21,972 bases of DNA, taken from contig JAJRAL010000095.1 of NCBI GenBank assembly GCA_028679935.1, positions 1 through 21,972 of the forward strand, written 5' to 3'. The position numbers were made by a program, and so were the translations under genes. Source of the DNA: Methanomassiliicoccales archaeon (GTDB lineage: Archaea > Thermoplasmatota > Thermoplasmata > Methanomassiliicoccales > UBA472). The notes beneath the pieces were generated by a model. The model was not told the origin of the DNA. It worked only from the letters and a program-made list of their open reading frames with translations, and did not search any database. Positions 14,549 to 21,972 of this stretch are shown here, one piece after another; position 1 is the first letter of the stretch, and each line of letters starts with the position of its first letter.

Positions 14549-15565
14549 ATGCAGTTGGAGATAAGACGGATACAGAAGACGGGCACGTCGACCATGACGG
14601 TGTCACTGCCAAAGGACTGGGTCGATTCGAACGCGATAAAGGCGGGCGACCCCGTCGAAGTAAGGGTCATCCCCGACGGGACGATCGTCATCGATCCGAG
14701 GGTCAAGCAGGAGAGGACGGAGACCCGGAAGACCATCTGGGTCGAGGAGGAGGAGACGAAGGAGCACCTGACGAGGAAGCTCATCGGCGCCTACCTCGCT
14801 GGCTACAGCATCGTCGAGGTCAGGGGGAAGGAGCGCCTGAGCCTCGACATCAAGCGGGCGGTCAAGGAGATCTCGCGCATGGTCATCGGTCCGGAGGTGA
14901 TCGAGGTGACCAGCAACACCGTCGTCCTCCACGACCTGTCCGATCCGATCGAGCTGCCTCAGGAGAAGTGCGTCAGGAGGATGCACCTCATCGTCGGCTC
15001 GATGCACAAGGACGCGATCATCGCCCTCGAGGAAATGGACGTGGCGCTCGCGGACGACGTGATCGATCGCGACGCCGACGTCGACCGTCTCTACTGGATG
15101 GCGGTCAAGCAGCACAACCTGATCATGAGCAACCGCAAGCTCTCGGAGAGAATCGGGGTAGACATCTTCGGAAGCACCGCCCTGATGTTGGCCGCCCGGG
15201 CGGTTGAGCGGATAGGTGACCATGCGGAGAAGATTGCCAACAATGTGACGCTAGCCGTGAGCAACAAGACCAAGCTCGGCAAGACGACAGACATCGCAGA
15301 GCTTTCGGCGCGTTCCCTCGCCGCGCTCGACCGCGCCATGGACGCGTTCTTCAAGAAGGACATCAGGGCCGCGAACGTCCTGATAGACGACGCACAGACG
15401 CTGGCACAGGACTGCCAGAATAGGATGAACGATCTCAGAGCGCCAGGCAACGCCGCAGCGGTCACCCTCGCTTCGGTGCTGGACTCGATCGCAAGGACGA
15501 CGATGTACGCGATGGACATCGCCGAGGTCGCGATCAACGCGGCGATGAGGGAAGACTCATCCTGA
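14549..15565 (+). CDS. AbrB-domain PhoU family regulator
   Basis: The 338-residue protein joins an N-terminal SpoVT/AbrB-type swapped-hairpin domain (residues 3-50: RRIQKTGTSTMTVSLPKDWV then IKAGDPVEVRV and GTIVIDP) to a PhoU helical domain (about 140-335). PhoU metal-site patterns are DRDADVDRLYW (173-183) and VERIGDHAEKIANNV (219-233). The region 60-135 between them is unassigned. The DNA-binding domain and the position divergent from pstSCAB suggest it controls the pst operon and perhaps itself according to phosphate status; this is inference. Translation can start at ATG 14549 or at the GTG just before it (14546). I prefer ATG, with a TATA-like GATATGT about 25 nt upstream. Its stop overlaps the end of the convergent dehydrogenase gene by 9 bases. 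Confidence 0.88.
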   Translation: MQLEIRRIQKTGTSTMTVSLPKDWVDSNAIKAGDPVEVRVIPDGTIVIDPRVKQERTETRKTIWVEEEETKEHLTRKLIGAYLAGYSIVEVRGKERLSLDIKRAVKEISRMVIGPEVIEVTSNTVVLHDLSDPIELPQEKCVRRMHLIVGSMHKDAIIALEEMDVALADDVIDRDADVDRLYWMAVKQHNLIMSNRKLSERIGVDIFGSTALMLAARAVERIGDHAEKIANNVTLAVSNKTKLGKTTDIAELSARSLAALDRAMDAFFKKDIRAANVLIDDAQTLAQDCQNRMNDLRAPGNAAAVTLASVLDSIARTTMYAMDIAEVAINAAMREDSS

Positions 15566-16780
15566 AGCGGCCGAGGACTCGGATAGGCGGAGCCACTTCT
15601 CGCTCAGTCCAGGATCCTTCATGGTCTCGACAAGATAGTCTGCGAGCTCGGTGCCCTTCGCTCCCGACTGCCGCCCGGTCACGACGATCCTCTTCTCAAG
15701 CAGCGTGCAGACATCTATCGCCATGTCCAGGCGCTTCGCTTTCTCCGCGTATCCGATGTGGTTCAGGAGCATCGATGCCGCCTTGATGATGCTCGATGGG
15801 TCGGCGTACTCCGCCCTACCCTCATCGACCATCCTAGGCGCCGAGCCGTGAATCGCCTCGAACATGGCATACCTCGTGCCGATGTTTGCGCTGCCCGCGG
15901 TCCCTACTCCGCCCTGGATCTGCGCCGCCTCGTCGGTGATGATGTCACCATAGAGGTTCGGCAGGATGATGACCCTGAACTCGCCCCTGCGAGCCGTGTC
16001 GAGGAGCTTTGCCGTCATAATGTCGATGAACCAGTCGTCCCATTTGATGTCGGGGTAGTCCTTCGCCACCTTCTCCGCGACCTGGAGGAACTTGCCGTCT
16101 GTCGTCTTGATCACGTTCGCCTTGGTGACTATCGTCACGCGGCCGATGCCGTTCCGCTTGGCGTGCTCGAACCCAAGGCGGATGATGCGCTCGCATCCGG
16201 GGGTCGTTGCGACGCAGAAATCGAACGCGAGGTCGGGCGTCACGTTCAGGCCCTTGCTGCCGAGGATGTAGGATCCCTCGGTATTCTCCCTGAAGAATAT
16301 CCAATCGATGCCAAGGTTCGGTATCCTGACCGGCCTGACGTTCGCGAAGAGGTCGAGCTCCCTTCTCATCGCCACGTTCGCGCTCTCGATGTTCGGGAGC
16401 TTGTCTCCTTTCTTCGGCGTCGTCGTCGGGCCTTTCAGGATGACGTCGCAGGCCTTCAGCTGGGCCAGGACGCCGTCGGGAATCGGCTTCATCTCCTTGA
16501 CGCGTTCCTCGATCGTAAGTCCCTTGATGTCCCGGATCTCCACCTTGCCGCTTCTCAGTTCGTCGTTGAGCAAGAACTCAAGGACGCGCCTGGCGTGCCT
16601 CGAGATATAGGGACCGATGCCGTCGCCGCCGACGACGCCGATCACGACCTTGTCCTTCTTCGAGAAGTCGACCCAGTCCTGAGACACCTTCATCCGATCG
16701 AGCCGCGCGAGCTGCTCCTCCACTAGCTTGCCGAAATGCTCCTTCGCCGCCGCAACCGCCGGATCGGTCGCCTTCGCCAT
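15557..16780 (-). CDS. Isocitrate/isopropylmalate family dehydrogenase, probably isocitrate-type
   Basis: This 407-residue beta-decarboxylating dehydrogenase oxidises a 2-hydroxy acid and releases CO2. Landmarks are GVVGGDGIGPYI (48-59), IESANVAMRRELDLFANVRP (131-150), FRENTEGSY (163-171), Lys220 in VTKAN, Asp253 in FIDIM, NLYGDIITDEAA (275-286) and the cofactor loop AIHGSAPRM (309-317). Ser133 and Asn135 match the SxN pattern that contacts isocitrate in isocitrate dehydrogenases, and Arg139, Arg149 and Arg164 are the expected carboxylate binders. FRENTEG is shared by isocitrate and homoisocitrate enzymes. Cofactor preference (NAD or NADP) is not settled. I chose the ATG at 16780 because it lies 5 bases after the small-subunit stop with an overlapping GGAG; an in-frame extension to 16972 lies entirely in coding sequence of the upstream gene. 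Confidence 0.88.
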   Translation of the reverse strand: MAKATDPAVAAAKEHFGKLVEEQLARLDRMKVSQDWVDFSKKDKVVIGVVGGDGIGPYISRHARRVLEFLLNDELRSGKVEIRDIKGLTIEERVKEMKPIPDGVLAQLKACDVILKGPTTTPKKGDKLPNIESANVAMRRELDLFANVRPVRIPNLGIDWIFFRENTEGSYILGSKGLNVTPDLAFDFCVATTPGCERIIRLGFEHAKRNGIGRVTIVTKANVIKTTDGKFLQVAEKVAKDYPDIKWDDWFIDIMTAKLLDTARRGEFRVIILPNLYGDIITDEAAQIQGGVGTAGSANIGTRYAMFEAIHGSAPRMVDEGRAEYADPSSIIKAASMLLNHIGYAEKAKRLDMAIDVCTLLEKRIVVTGRQSGAKGTELADYLVETMKDPGLSEKWLRLSESSAASG

Positions 16781-16785
16781 CGAGA

Positions 16786-17289
16786 TCACTCCAGGTTGAA
16801 GCCGCCGTGCTTCTTGAAGTGCTCCGCCAGCCCGCCGTCGTTGAGAATGTGGACCATCACCGGCGGCATCGGCGTCGCCTTGATGCGCTTGTCCTTGGTG
16901 ATGTCGAACACGAAACCGCGCTCTAGGTCGATGCGGAGCTCGTCGCCCTCGTCTATCGAGCGAGAATCGCACTCGATGACCGGCAGGCCGACGTTGATGC
17001 AGTTGCGGTAGAAGATGCGGGCGAAGGACTTCGCCACGACGGCGCTGATGCCCGCGGCCTTGATCACCAGCGGCGCCTGCTCTCTCGAGGAGCCCATGCC
17101 GAAGTTCTCTCCCCCGACGACGAAGTCGCCGTCCTCGATCTCGTCGTAGAACCCAGGCCTCAGGTCCTCCATCAGGTGCTTGGCCATGTCGTCCATGTCC
17201 ATCGACTTGAACTTGTACTTGCCGGCGATGATGTAGTCGGTGTTCACGTTGTCGCCGAATTTGTGCGCCCTGCCGTAGAGGTCCTTCAT
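16786..17289 (-). CDS. Aconitase-family small subunit (LeuD/HacB-like)
   Basis: This 167-residue swivelling-domain subunit pairs with the large subunit encoded just upstream to isomerise a tricarboxylate or isopropylmalate-like substrate. The family core FGMGSSREQAP (63-73) and KSFARIFYRNCINVGLPVIE (87-106) is intact. The substrate-selecting loop after GDNVNTDYIIAGK reads YKFK (25-28). As I recall, the archaeal isopropylmalate isomerase and homoaconitase loops are YLVY and YLRT, so specificity is uncertain; two Lys would suit an extra carboxylate. The ATG overlaps the large-subunit stop by 4 bases (ATGA). A longer in-frame start to 17466 is read-through of the large-subunit gene in another frame. 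Confidence 0.9.
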   Translation of the reverse strand: MKDLYGRAHKFGDNVNTDYIIAGKYKFKSMDMDDMAKHLMEDLRPGFYDEIEDGDFVVGGENFGMGSSREQAPLVIKAAGISAVVAKSFARIFYRNCINVGLPVIECDSRSIDEGDELRIDLERGFVFDITKDKRIKATPMPPVMVHILNDGGLAEHFKKHGGFNLE

Positions 17290-18539
17290 GCCAGCACCTC
17301 CCTCGGGTCGGCGATGTACCCCTTTATCGCCGAGTACGCGGCGGTCGCCGGCGAGGCTAGGAATATCGCCGCCTTCGTGTTTCCCATCCTGCCCTTGAAG
17401 TTGCGGTTCGCGGTGGAGAGCACGACCTCGTCGTCCGCCGGGATGCCGCCGCAGGTTCCGACGCACGGGCCGCAGGACGGAGTGATTATCGCCGCCCCCG
17501 CCTTCTGAAGTATCTGGAGTGCTCCGCAGTCCATCGCCGACGCCATGACGGCCCTCGATGCCGGCGAGACGATCAGCCTCACTCCTTCGGCGACCTTCTG
17601 ACCGTCGAGGATCGCCGATGCCACCATGAGATCCTCGATCCGTCCGTTGGTGCAGGTGCCGATGTAGATCTGGTCGAGCTCCTTGCCCTCGACCTTCTCG
17701 ATCGGGACGACGTTGTCGACGTCGGGCGGGCAGGCGATCTGGGGCGAGAGGTCCGAGACGTCCTCCCGGATCACGCGGTCGTATTTCGCATCGTCGTCGG
17801 CCTTGGCCGCCCGGAACGAGCGGTTCGCCCTCCCTTTCAGGTACGCTTCGACCTTCTCATCGCAATCCATCAGTCCCGCCTTTGCGCCGGTCTCAACGGC
17901 GAGGTTGGAGATCGTCATCCTGGATTCGACCGAGATGGCGTCGATCGCCTCTCCGCATATCTCAAGCGCCTTGTAGGTCGCTCCGTTGGCGGTCAGCTTC
18001 CCGCACATCCTGAGCGCGATGTCCTTCGAGAAGACGCCCTTCGGCAGAACGCCCTCGTACCGGACCTTTATCGTCGAGGGTACCTTCATCCACGTCTTGC
18101 CGGAGATTAGCGCCGCCGCCAGGTCGGTCGAGCCGACCCCGGTGGCGAACGCGTTGAGCGCGCCGTACGTCGTGGTGTGAGAGTCCGCGCCGATTATCAC
18201 GCTGCCGGGCAGAGCCTGGCCTGATTCTGGGATCAGGACGTGGCAGACGCCTTCACCGACGTCATAGAGCTTCACCCCCTTCTCTCGGGCGAACGCCCTC
18301 ATCTCCTTGTGAATGTTCGAGACGGATTCGAGCGGCGATGGCGCGTTATGGTCGATGACTATCGCGTACCGGGACGGATCGAATATCGCCTCTCCGTTCA
18401 TCTCCCGGAACGCCTTAATCGTGAGCGGGGTTGTGCCGTCCTGGCTCATCATGAAGTCGACCGGGACGATGACTATGTCGCCGGCCTTGACCTCCTTTCC
18501 CGCATGCCTGCTGAGGATGTGCTCCGCTATCGTGCCCAT
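17286..18539 (-). CDS. Aconitase-family large subunit (LeuC/HacA-like)
   Basis: This 417-residue [4Fe-4S] subunit is of the archaeal two-subunit hydro-lyase type. Fe-S ligands are Cys296 (IGTCTNGR) and Cys356 and Cys359 (SCGPCVG). Other signatures are VIDHNAPSP (61-69), IGADSHTTTYGALNAFATGVGSTDLA (116-141) and ANRNFKGRMG (377-386). The chain length fits the LeuC2/HacA group (about 420) rather than bacterial LeuC (about 470). One base separates its ATG from the synthase stop. Function depends on the small-subunit loop; aconitase, homoaconitase and isopropylmalate isomerase all remain possible. Confidence 0.9.
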   Translation of the reverse strand: MGTIAEHILSRHAGKEVKAGDIVIVPVDFMMSQDGTTPLTIKAFREMNGEAIFDPSRYAIVIDHNAPSPLESVSNIHKEMRAFAREKGVKLYDVGEGVCHVLIPESGQALPGSVIIGADSHTTTYGALNAFATGVGSTDLAAALISGKTWMKVPSTIKVRYEGVLPKGVFSKDIALRMCGKLTANGATYKALEICGEAIDAISVESRMTISNLAVETGAKAGLMDCDEKVEAYLKGRANRSFRAAKADDDAKYDRVIREDVSDLSPQIACPPDVDNVVPIEKVEGKELDQIYIGTCTNGRIEDLMVASAILDGQKVAEGVRLIVSPASRAVMASAMDCGALQILQKAGAAIITPSCGPCVGTCGGIPADDEVVLSTANRNFKGRMGNTKAAIFLASPATAAYSAIKGYIADPREVLA

Positions 18540-18540
18540 G

Positions 18541-19713
18541 TCATTCCAGCCTCTGTGCCTCGTCCTTCCAGTCCTGGTAGATGTAAACGAGCTCCTTCTC
18601 TGTGAGCGACCGCTTGAGAGCGATCGAGCTCGAGCGGACCATCTCCAATATCTTGCCCGCCGCCTCGTCGTCGACCTCGATGCCGTGCTTTGCCAGGATG
18701 CTTGTGATCGTATGACGGCCGGAGTGCTTGCCGATCGAGATGCGCCTCTCCAGACCGACCGATTCGGGGGAGAACGCCTCGTAGTTCGCGGCGCACTTGA
18801 TCACGCCGTCGGTGTGGATGCCCGCCTCGTGCACGAAGCAGTTGTTCCCGACGATCGGCTTCCACTCGGGGATCGTTCTGCCCGAAGCCCTCGCGACGTA
18901 CTCGGCAATCTCCCGGAACCTGGCCGTTTCTACGCCGGTCTCCACGTTGAGGACGTATCGCGAGGCCATCACGACCTCCTCGAGAGGCGCGTTGCCCGTC
19001 CTCTCGCCGATACCCATGATCGTGGTGCTAAGGAATGTCGCCCCGGCCTGCACGCCCGCGATCGCGTTCGCGGTCGCCATGCCGAAGTCGTTGTGAGTGT
19101 GCATCTCGATTGGAATCTGAACGGTGTCGATCAGGTCCTTGACGACCTCGTATGTCTGTAGAGGGCCCATGATGCCGAGCGTGTCGCAGAACCGGAGCCT
19201 GTCCGCCCCGGCCTCCTTTGCCGTCATGGCGAACTGCCTGAGGAACTCGCGGTCGGCGCGGGAGGCGTCCTCCGCGTTGCATGAGACGTAGAGACCGTGC
19301 TGCTTGGCGAAGTCGATCGCTTCGGTGATCTTGTCCAGGACCCACTGGCGCGACTTCATCAGCTTGTGCTCGATGTGAATGTCCGAGGACGACATGGAGA
19401 TGGCGACGGAGTCGACGTCGCAATCGATGCTGTGCTGGATGTCCTCCGGGTTCGCCCGATTCCAGCCCAGGATGGAGGCGCTCAACCCGAGCTTGGCGAT
19501 CTCCCTGACAGCCAGCTTCTCTTCGCCGCCCATGGCCGGGATGCCGGCTTCTATCTGTTGTACGCCAATCTCGTCGAGCATCCGCGCGATGCGGACCTTC
19601 TCGATGTTGGCGAAGACGATCCCTGCCGCCTGCTCTCCGTCCCTGAGGGTCGTGTCGCAGACGTTCACCTTGTTCTTGCTGAGTTTGGCAAGGATCTTCT
19701 GGCTGTCCTTCAT
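18541..19713 (-). CDS. Homocitrate synthase / Re-citrate synthase-like acyltransferase (NifV-like)
   Basis: This 390-residue DRE-TIM metallolyase condenses acetyl-CoA with a 2-oxoacid. The catalytic and metal-binding elements are CDTTLRDGEQAAG (19-31, with Arg24 and Asp20), MHTHNDFGMATANA (204-217, with His205 and His207) and GERTGNAPLEE (236-246, Asn241). The C-terminal part contains HEAGIHTDGV (295-304) and IGKHSGRHTI (327-336). It lacks the C-terminal leucine-feedback domain of 2-isopropylmalate synthases, and its sequence reads like NifV-type homocitrate synthase, a group that also includes Re-citrate synthases. With the downstream isomerase and isocitrate-like dehydrogenase, it may make 2-oxoglutarate from oxaloacetate or a homologue from 2-oxoglutarate. 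The ATG at 19713 has an upstream GGAG and is where family similarity starts; the in-frame extension to 19920 has low-complexity Arg-rich sequence and is rejected. Confidence 0.88.
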   Translation of the reverse strand: MKDSQKILAKLSKNKVNVCDTTLRDGEQAAGIVFANIEKVRIARMLDEIGVQQIEAGIPAMGGEEKLAVREIAKLGLSASILGWNRANPEDIQHSIDCDVDSVAISMSSSDIHIEHKLMKSRQWVLDKITEAIDFAKQHGLYVSCNAEDASRADREFLRQFAMTAKEAGADRLRFCDTLGIMGPLQTYEVVKDLIDTVQIPIEMHTHNDFGMATANAIAGVQAGATFLSTTIMGIGERTGNAPLEEVVMASRYVLNVETGVETARFREIAEYVARASGRTIPEWKPIVGNNCFVHEAGIHTDGVIKCAANYEAFSPESVGLERRISIGKHSGRHTITSILAKHGIEVDDEAAGKILEMVRSSSIALKRSLTEKELVYIYQDWKDEAQRLE

Positions 19714-19790
19714 CCGATTTCTCCTCTCTTCATCGCTGACGCTCGCTTCCCTGCTACCGGGGCCCGGCGCCACGGACTCGCACAATCTTC

Positions 19791-19800
19791 CGATATATGC
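19791..19800 (-). promoter_or_regulatory. TATA box of the synthase operon
   Basis: The minus strand reads GCATATATCG, placing transcription start near 19770 and giving a leader of about 57 bases before the ATG at 19713. The leader has a GC-rich near-palindromic patch (19756-19771) and an SD. The rest of the 19714-19945 gap contains no gene I can support; a second AT-rich patch, near 19918-19930, may belong to the end of the pelota transcript. Confidence 0.5.
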
Positions 19801-19945
19801 CCGGTCCGCTCCATGGCAGACAGTTGCACGGCGTACCCGTCGCCGTCGCGACAAGCGATGTGCGGTCGAGGAACCTCGCCCTTCTGGAGGGAGCGAGAGA
19901 TGATGAGGGGATTCATACAAAAGTATTTCGCCGAATCAGCGGGCA

Positions 19946-20983
19946 TCATGCCATCCGGTAGCGGAGGAGCGCCGCTATGCCGCCAAGGGCCTCCAGCTTC
20001 TTGCCCGCCTCGTGGTGCTCAGACACGACCATGACCGAGCCCCTCGCCCCTTCGACCTTCTTCAGCAGCGGGTCCATGTCCTTCTCCCTGAGCAGGACGT
20101 CGAGCACGAGGAGCGATTCGACCGCGCCCGCCGTCGCGGCCTCGTCCACCTCCTTCGGTCCGTAGGCCACCGGCCCGTCCTTCGCGATCTCCTCCAACAT
20201 CCTCTCGACCGCGTTCGTCTCCTGAGCGACCCTGGAGCCCTCGAGCACTTCCGCCCCGAGCCCCTCTTTCATCAGCTCATGGATCCCGGCCATCCCCGCC
20301 TGGCCGGTATGGTAGATGAACGCCTTCTTGAACAGCTCCGGCGCCTTCTCCTTCCCTTCCGACAGGAGTTCTTCCTTGGCGAAGCCGGGGCCGAGGATGA
20401 CCAGAGGAACCTCGCCCGTTGCCAGCTGCTTGACCTTCTCGATCACCTCGTCGAAGAAAGAGAGGTCCTCCTTCTGCTCGTACTGCTTGCCTGAGGAGGG
20501 ACCGTAGATCGTGGCCACGTTCTGGATGCCGTACTGCCTGAGCACAGCAATCGTCGCCTCGTCGTTCTCGATCGAGACGAAGACTATCGTCGGGCGATTG
20601 GTGTCCTCGATCGCCCGCTTAATCCTTTCCAGCGTCGAGTCCCTCCAGTGCTCCTTGATGATCGTGATGTTGTCGCCCAGCTCGAGGTTGAGCGTGTGGA
20701 ACGCGCCCAGATCCTGCGGTCCCTGCTCGATGACGCCGGTGATCCTCAACCTCGATTCGAACTCGTGGAACTCCACCTTATCGACCCTTATGCCGAGGAA
20801 GACGCGCTTCTTCTCGCCCCGCTCGGCGCGGACCTTGTCCGACTTCGCCTCTTCCCTGCGGTAGGTGACCGCCAGCACCAGATCGCCCTTCTCTATGATG
20901 TTGTACAGGTGCCAGAGGTCGTCCATGTTGTCGACGAGCAGCTTGATCTCGCCGGTCCTGGTGTCCTGATGGAGAACGCGCAT
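19946..20983 (-). CDS. pelA: Pelota (Dom34) ribosome-rescue protein
   Basis: This 345-residue eRF1 paralogue works with archaeal EF-1alpha (aEF1A) to release stalled ribosomes in no-go and non-stop decay. Three eRF1-type domains are visible. Domain 1 (about 1-130) has the Pelota start MRVLHQDTRTGEIKLLVDNM, DLWHLYNIIEKGD and FLGIRVDKVEFHEF. Domain 2 (about 132-262) has VFVSIENDEATIAVLRQYG and lacks the GGQ loop of a release factor, as Pelota should. Domain 3 (about 268-345) contains VAYGPKEVDEAATAGAVESLLVLD and VSEHHEAGKKL. Length matches archaeal Pelota. It is divergent from carA. Confidence 0.96.
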   Translation of the reverse strand: MRVLHQDTRTGEIKLLVDNMDDLWHLYNIIEKGDLVLAVTYRREEAKSDKVRAERGEKKRVFLGIRVDKVEFHEFESRLRITGVIEQGPQDLGAFHTLNLELGDNITIIKEHWRDSTLERIKRAIEDTNRPTIVFVSIENDEATIAVLRQYGIQNVATIYGPSSGKQYEQKEDLSFFDEVIEKVKQLATGEVPLVILGPGFAKEELLSEGKEKAPELFKKAFIYHTGQAGMAGIHELMKEGLGAEVLEGSRVAQETNAVERMLEEIAKDGPVAYGPKEVDEAATAGAVESLLVLDVLLREKDMDPLLKKVEGARGSVMVVSEHHEAGKKLEALGGIAALLRYRMA

Positions 20984-21011
20984 CTCAGAGCGGATGAGAT
21001 GCTGCGGTGGC

Positions 21012-21023
21012 TATTTTATTATC
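21012..21023 (-). promoter_or_regulatory. TATA box of the pelota gene
   Basis: The minus strand reads ATAATAAAATAG, centred about 34 nt before the ATG at 20983, which gives a leader of roughly 10 bases. No SD fits before the start. Confidence 0.5.
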
Positions 21024-21126
21024 TGTCGTTTCGTGCCCTCCCCCCGACATTGTCCGAGACGCACGCGACCCTTGTCCCAGTTCCGACACAAGCGGCTCGG
21101 GTGTGTCCTGCCCCCCGCAAGAAGGG

Positions 21127-21135
21127 TTAAGTATT
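21127..21135 (+). promoter_or_regulatory. TATA box of carA
   Basis: TTAAGTATT is centred about 29 nt upstream of the ATG at 21160, with no SD between them. A leaderless carA mRNA is therefore likely. Confidence 0.5.
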
Positions 21136-21159
21136 CCGTGCCTATTCCATCGGACCTGA

Positions 21160-21972
<813 letters not shown>

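Noticed and set aside
16781..16972. N-terminal extension of the dehydrogenase gene
   Set aside because: The extension lies inside the small-subunit coding sequence in another frame and is rich in Arg, Gly and His; the downstream ATG at 16780 has an SD and proper spacing.
19714..19920. N-terminal extension of the NifV-like synthase
   Set aside because: A TATA box (19791-19800) falls within it, its translation is low-complexity, and family similarity begins after the ATG at 19713.
19801..19945. Possible small RNA or tRNA-like sequence upstream of the synthase operon
   Set aside because: A short GAGGAACCTC palindrome and a GGTCGAGGAACC patch were seen, but no cloverleaf or acceptor stem could be formed.
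21085..21107. Short inverted repeat GACACA...TGTGTC between pelota and carA
   Set aside because: Arms are only 6 bases with an 11-base centre, which is too weak to claim as a regulatory site without comparison to other genomes.

Overview
The window is GC-rich archaeal DNA. The evidence is an archaeal Pelota (Dom34) gene, an AbrB-PhoU fusion of the kind annotated in archaea, and TATA-type promoters about 25-30 nt upstream of start codons, which imply several leaderless mRNAs mixed with Shine-Dalgarno (SD)-led ones. My best guess is a euryarchaeal or Thermoplasmatota-like lineage. That is an inference, and no rRNA or methanogenesis marker is present to confirm it. I see no tRNA, rRNA, CRISPR array, insertion sequence or integrase. 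The DNA is densely coding, with 17 genes, of which the first and last run off the window.

Left part (1-5132): an incomplete two-helix membrane protein; a membrane-anchored alpha/beta hydrolase with a Cys nucleophile; a Cys-rich DUF1284 protein divergent from an aguB-aguA operon (agmatine to N-carbamoylputrescine to putrescine); a six-helix membrane protein that may be a divergent TMEM175-type channel; and an Fe/Mn superoxide dismutase divergent from it.

Centre (5150-15565): a 1563-residue secreted, membrane-anchored papain-family peptidase with a PPC domain and six or seven Ig-like repeats, followed by the phosphate region. The operon pstS-pstC-pstA-pstB-phoU is on the minus strand. A divergent gene on the plus strand encodes a PhoU domain fused to an N-terminal AbrB-type DNA-binding domain. 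Between them lie an AT-rich repeat-bearing promoter block and a strong inverted repeat in the presumed pst leader. The most striking observation is that PstS is circularly permuted: the segment that normally ends PstS (the YPLSR...GYxPL region) lies at the N terminus, before the normal first phosphate-binding loop.

Right part (15557-19713): a tightly coupled four-gene operon encoding a NifV/homocitrate-synthase-like enzyme, an aconitase-family large and small subunit pair, and an isocitrate/isopropylmalate-family dehydrogenase. Together they would carry out a condensation, isomerisation and oxidative decarboxylation series, giving either 2-oxoglutarate (by Re-citrate synthase) or a homologated 2-oxoacid. 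The substrate is not settled by sequence alone.

Right edge (19946-21972): pelota (ribosome rescue) divergent from carA (carbamoyl-phosphate synthase small subunit), which is cut by the window end. Gaps between genes are all under 300 bases; the longest are 14274-14548 and 19714-19945, both described below.
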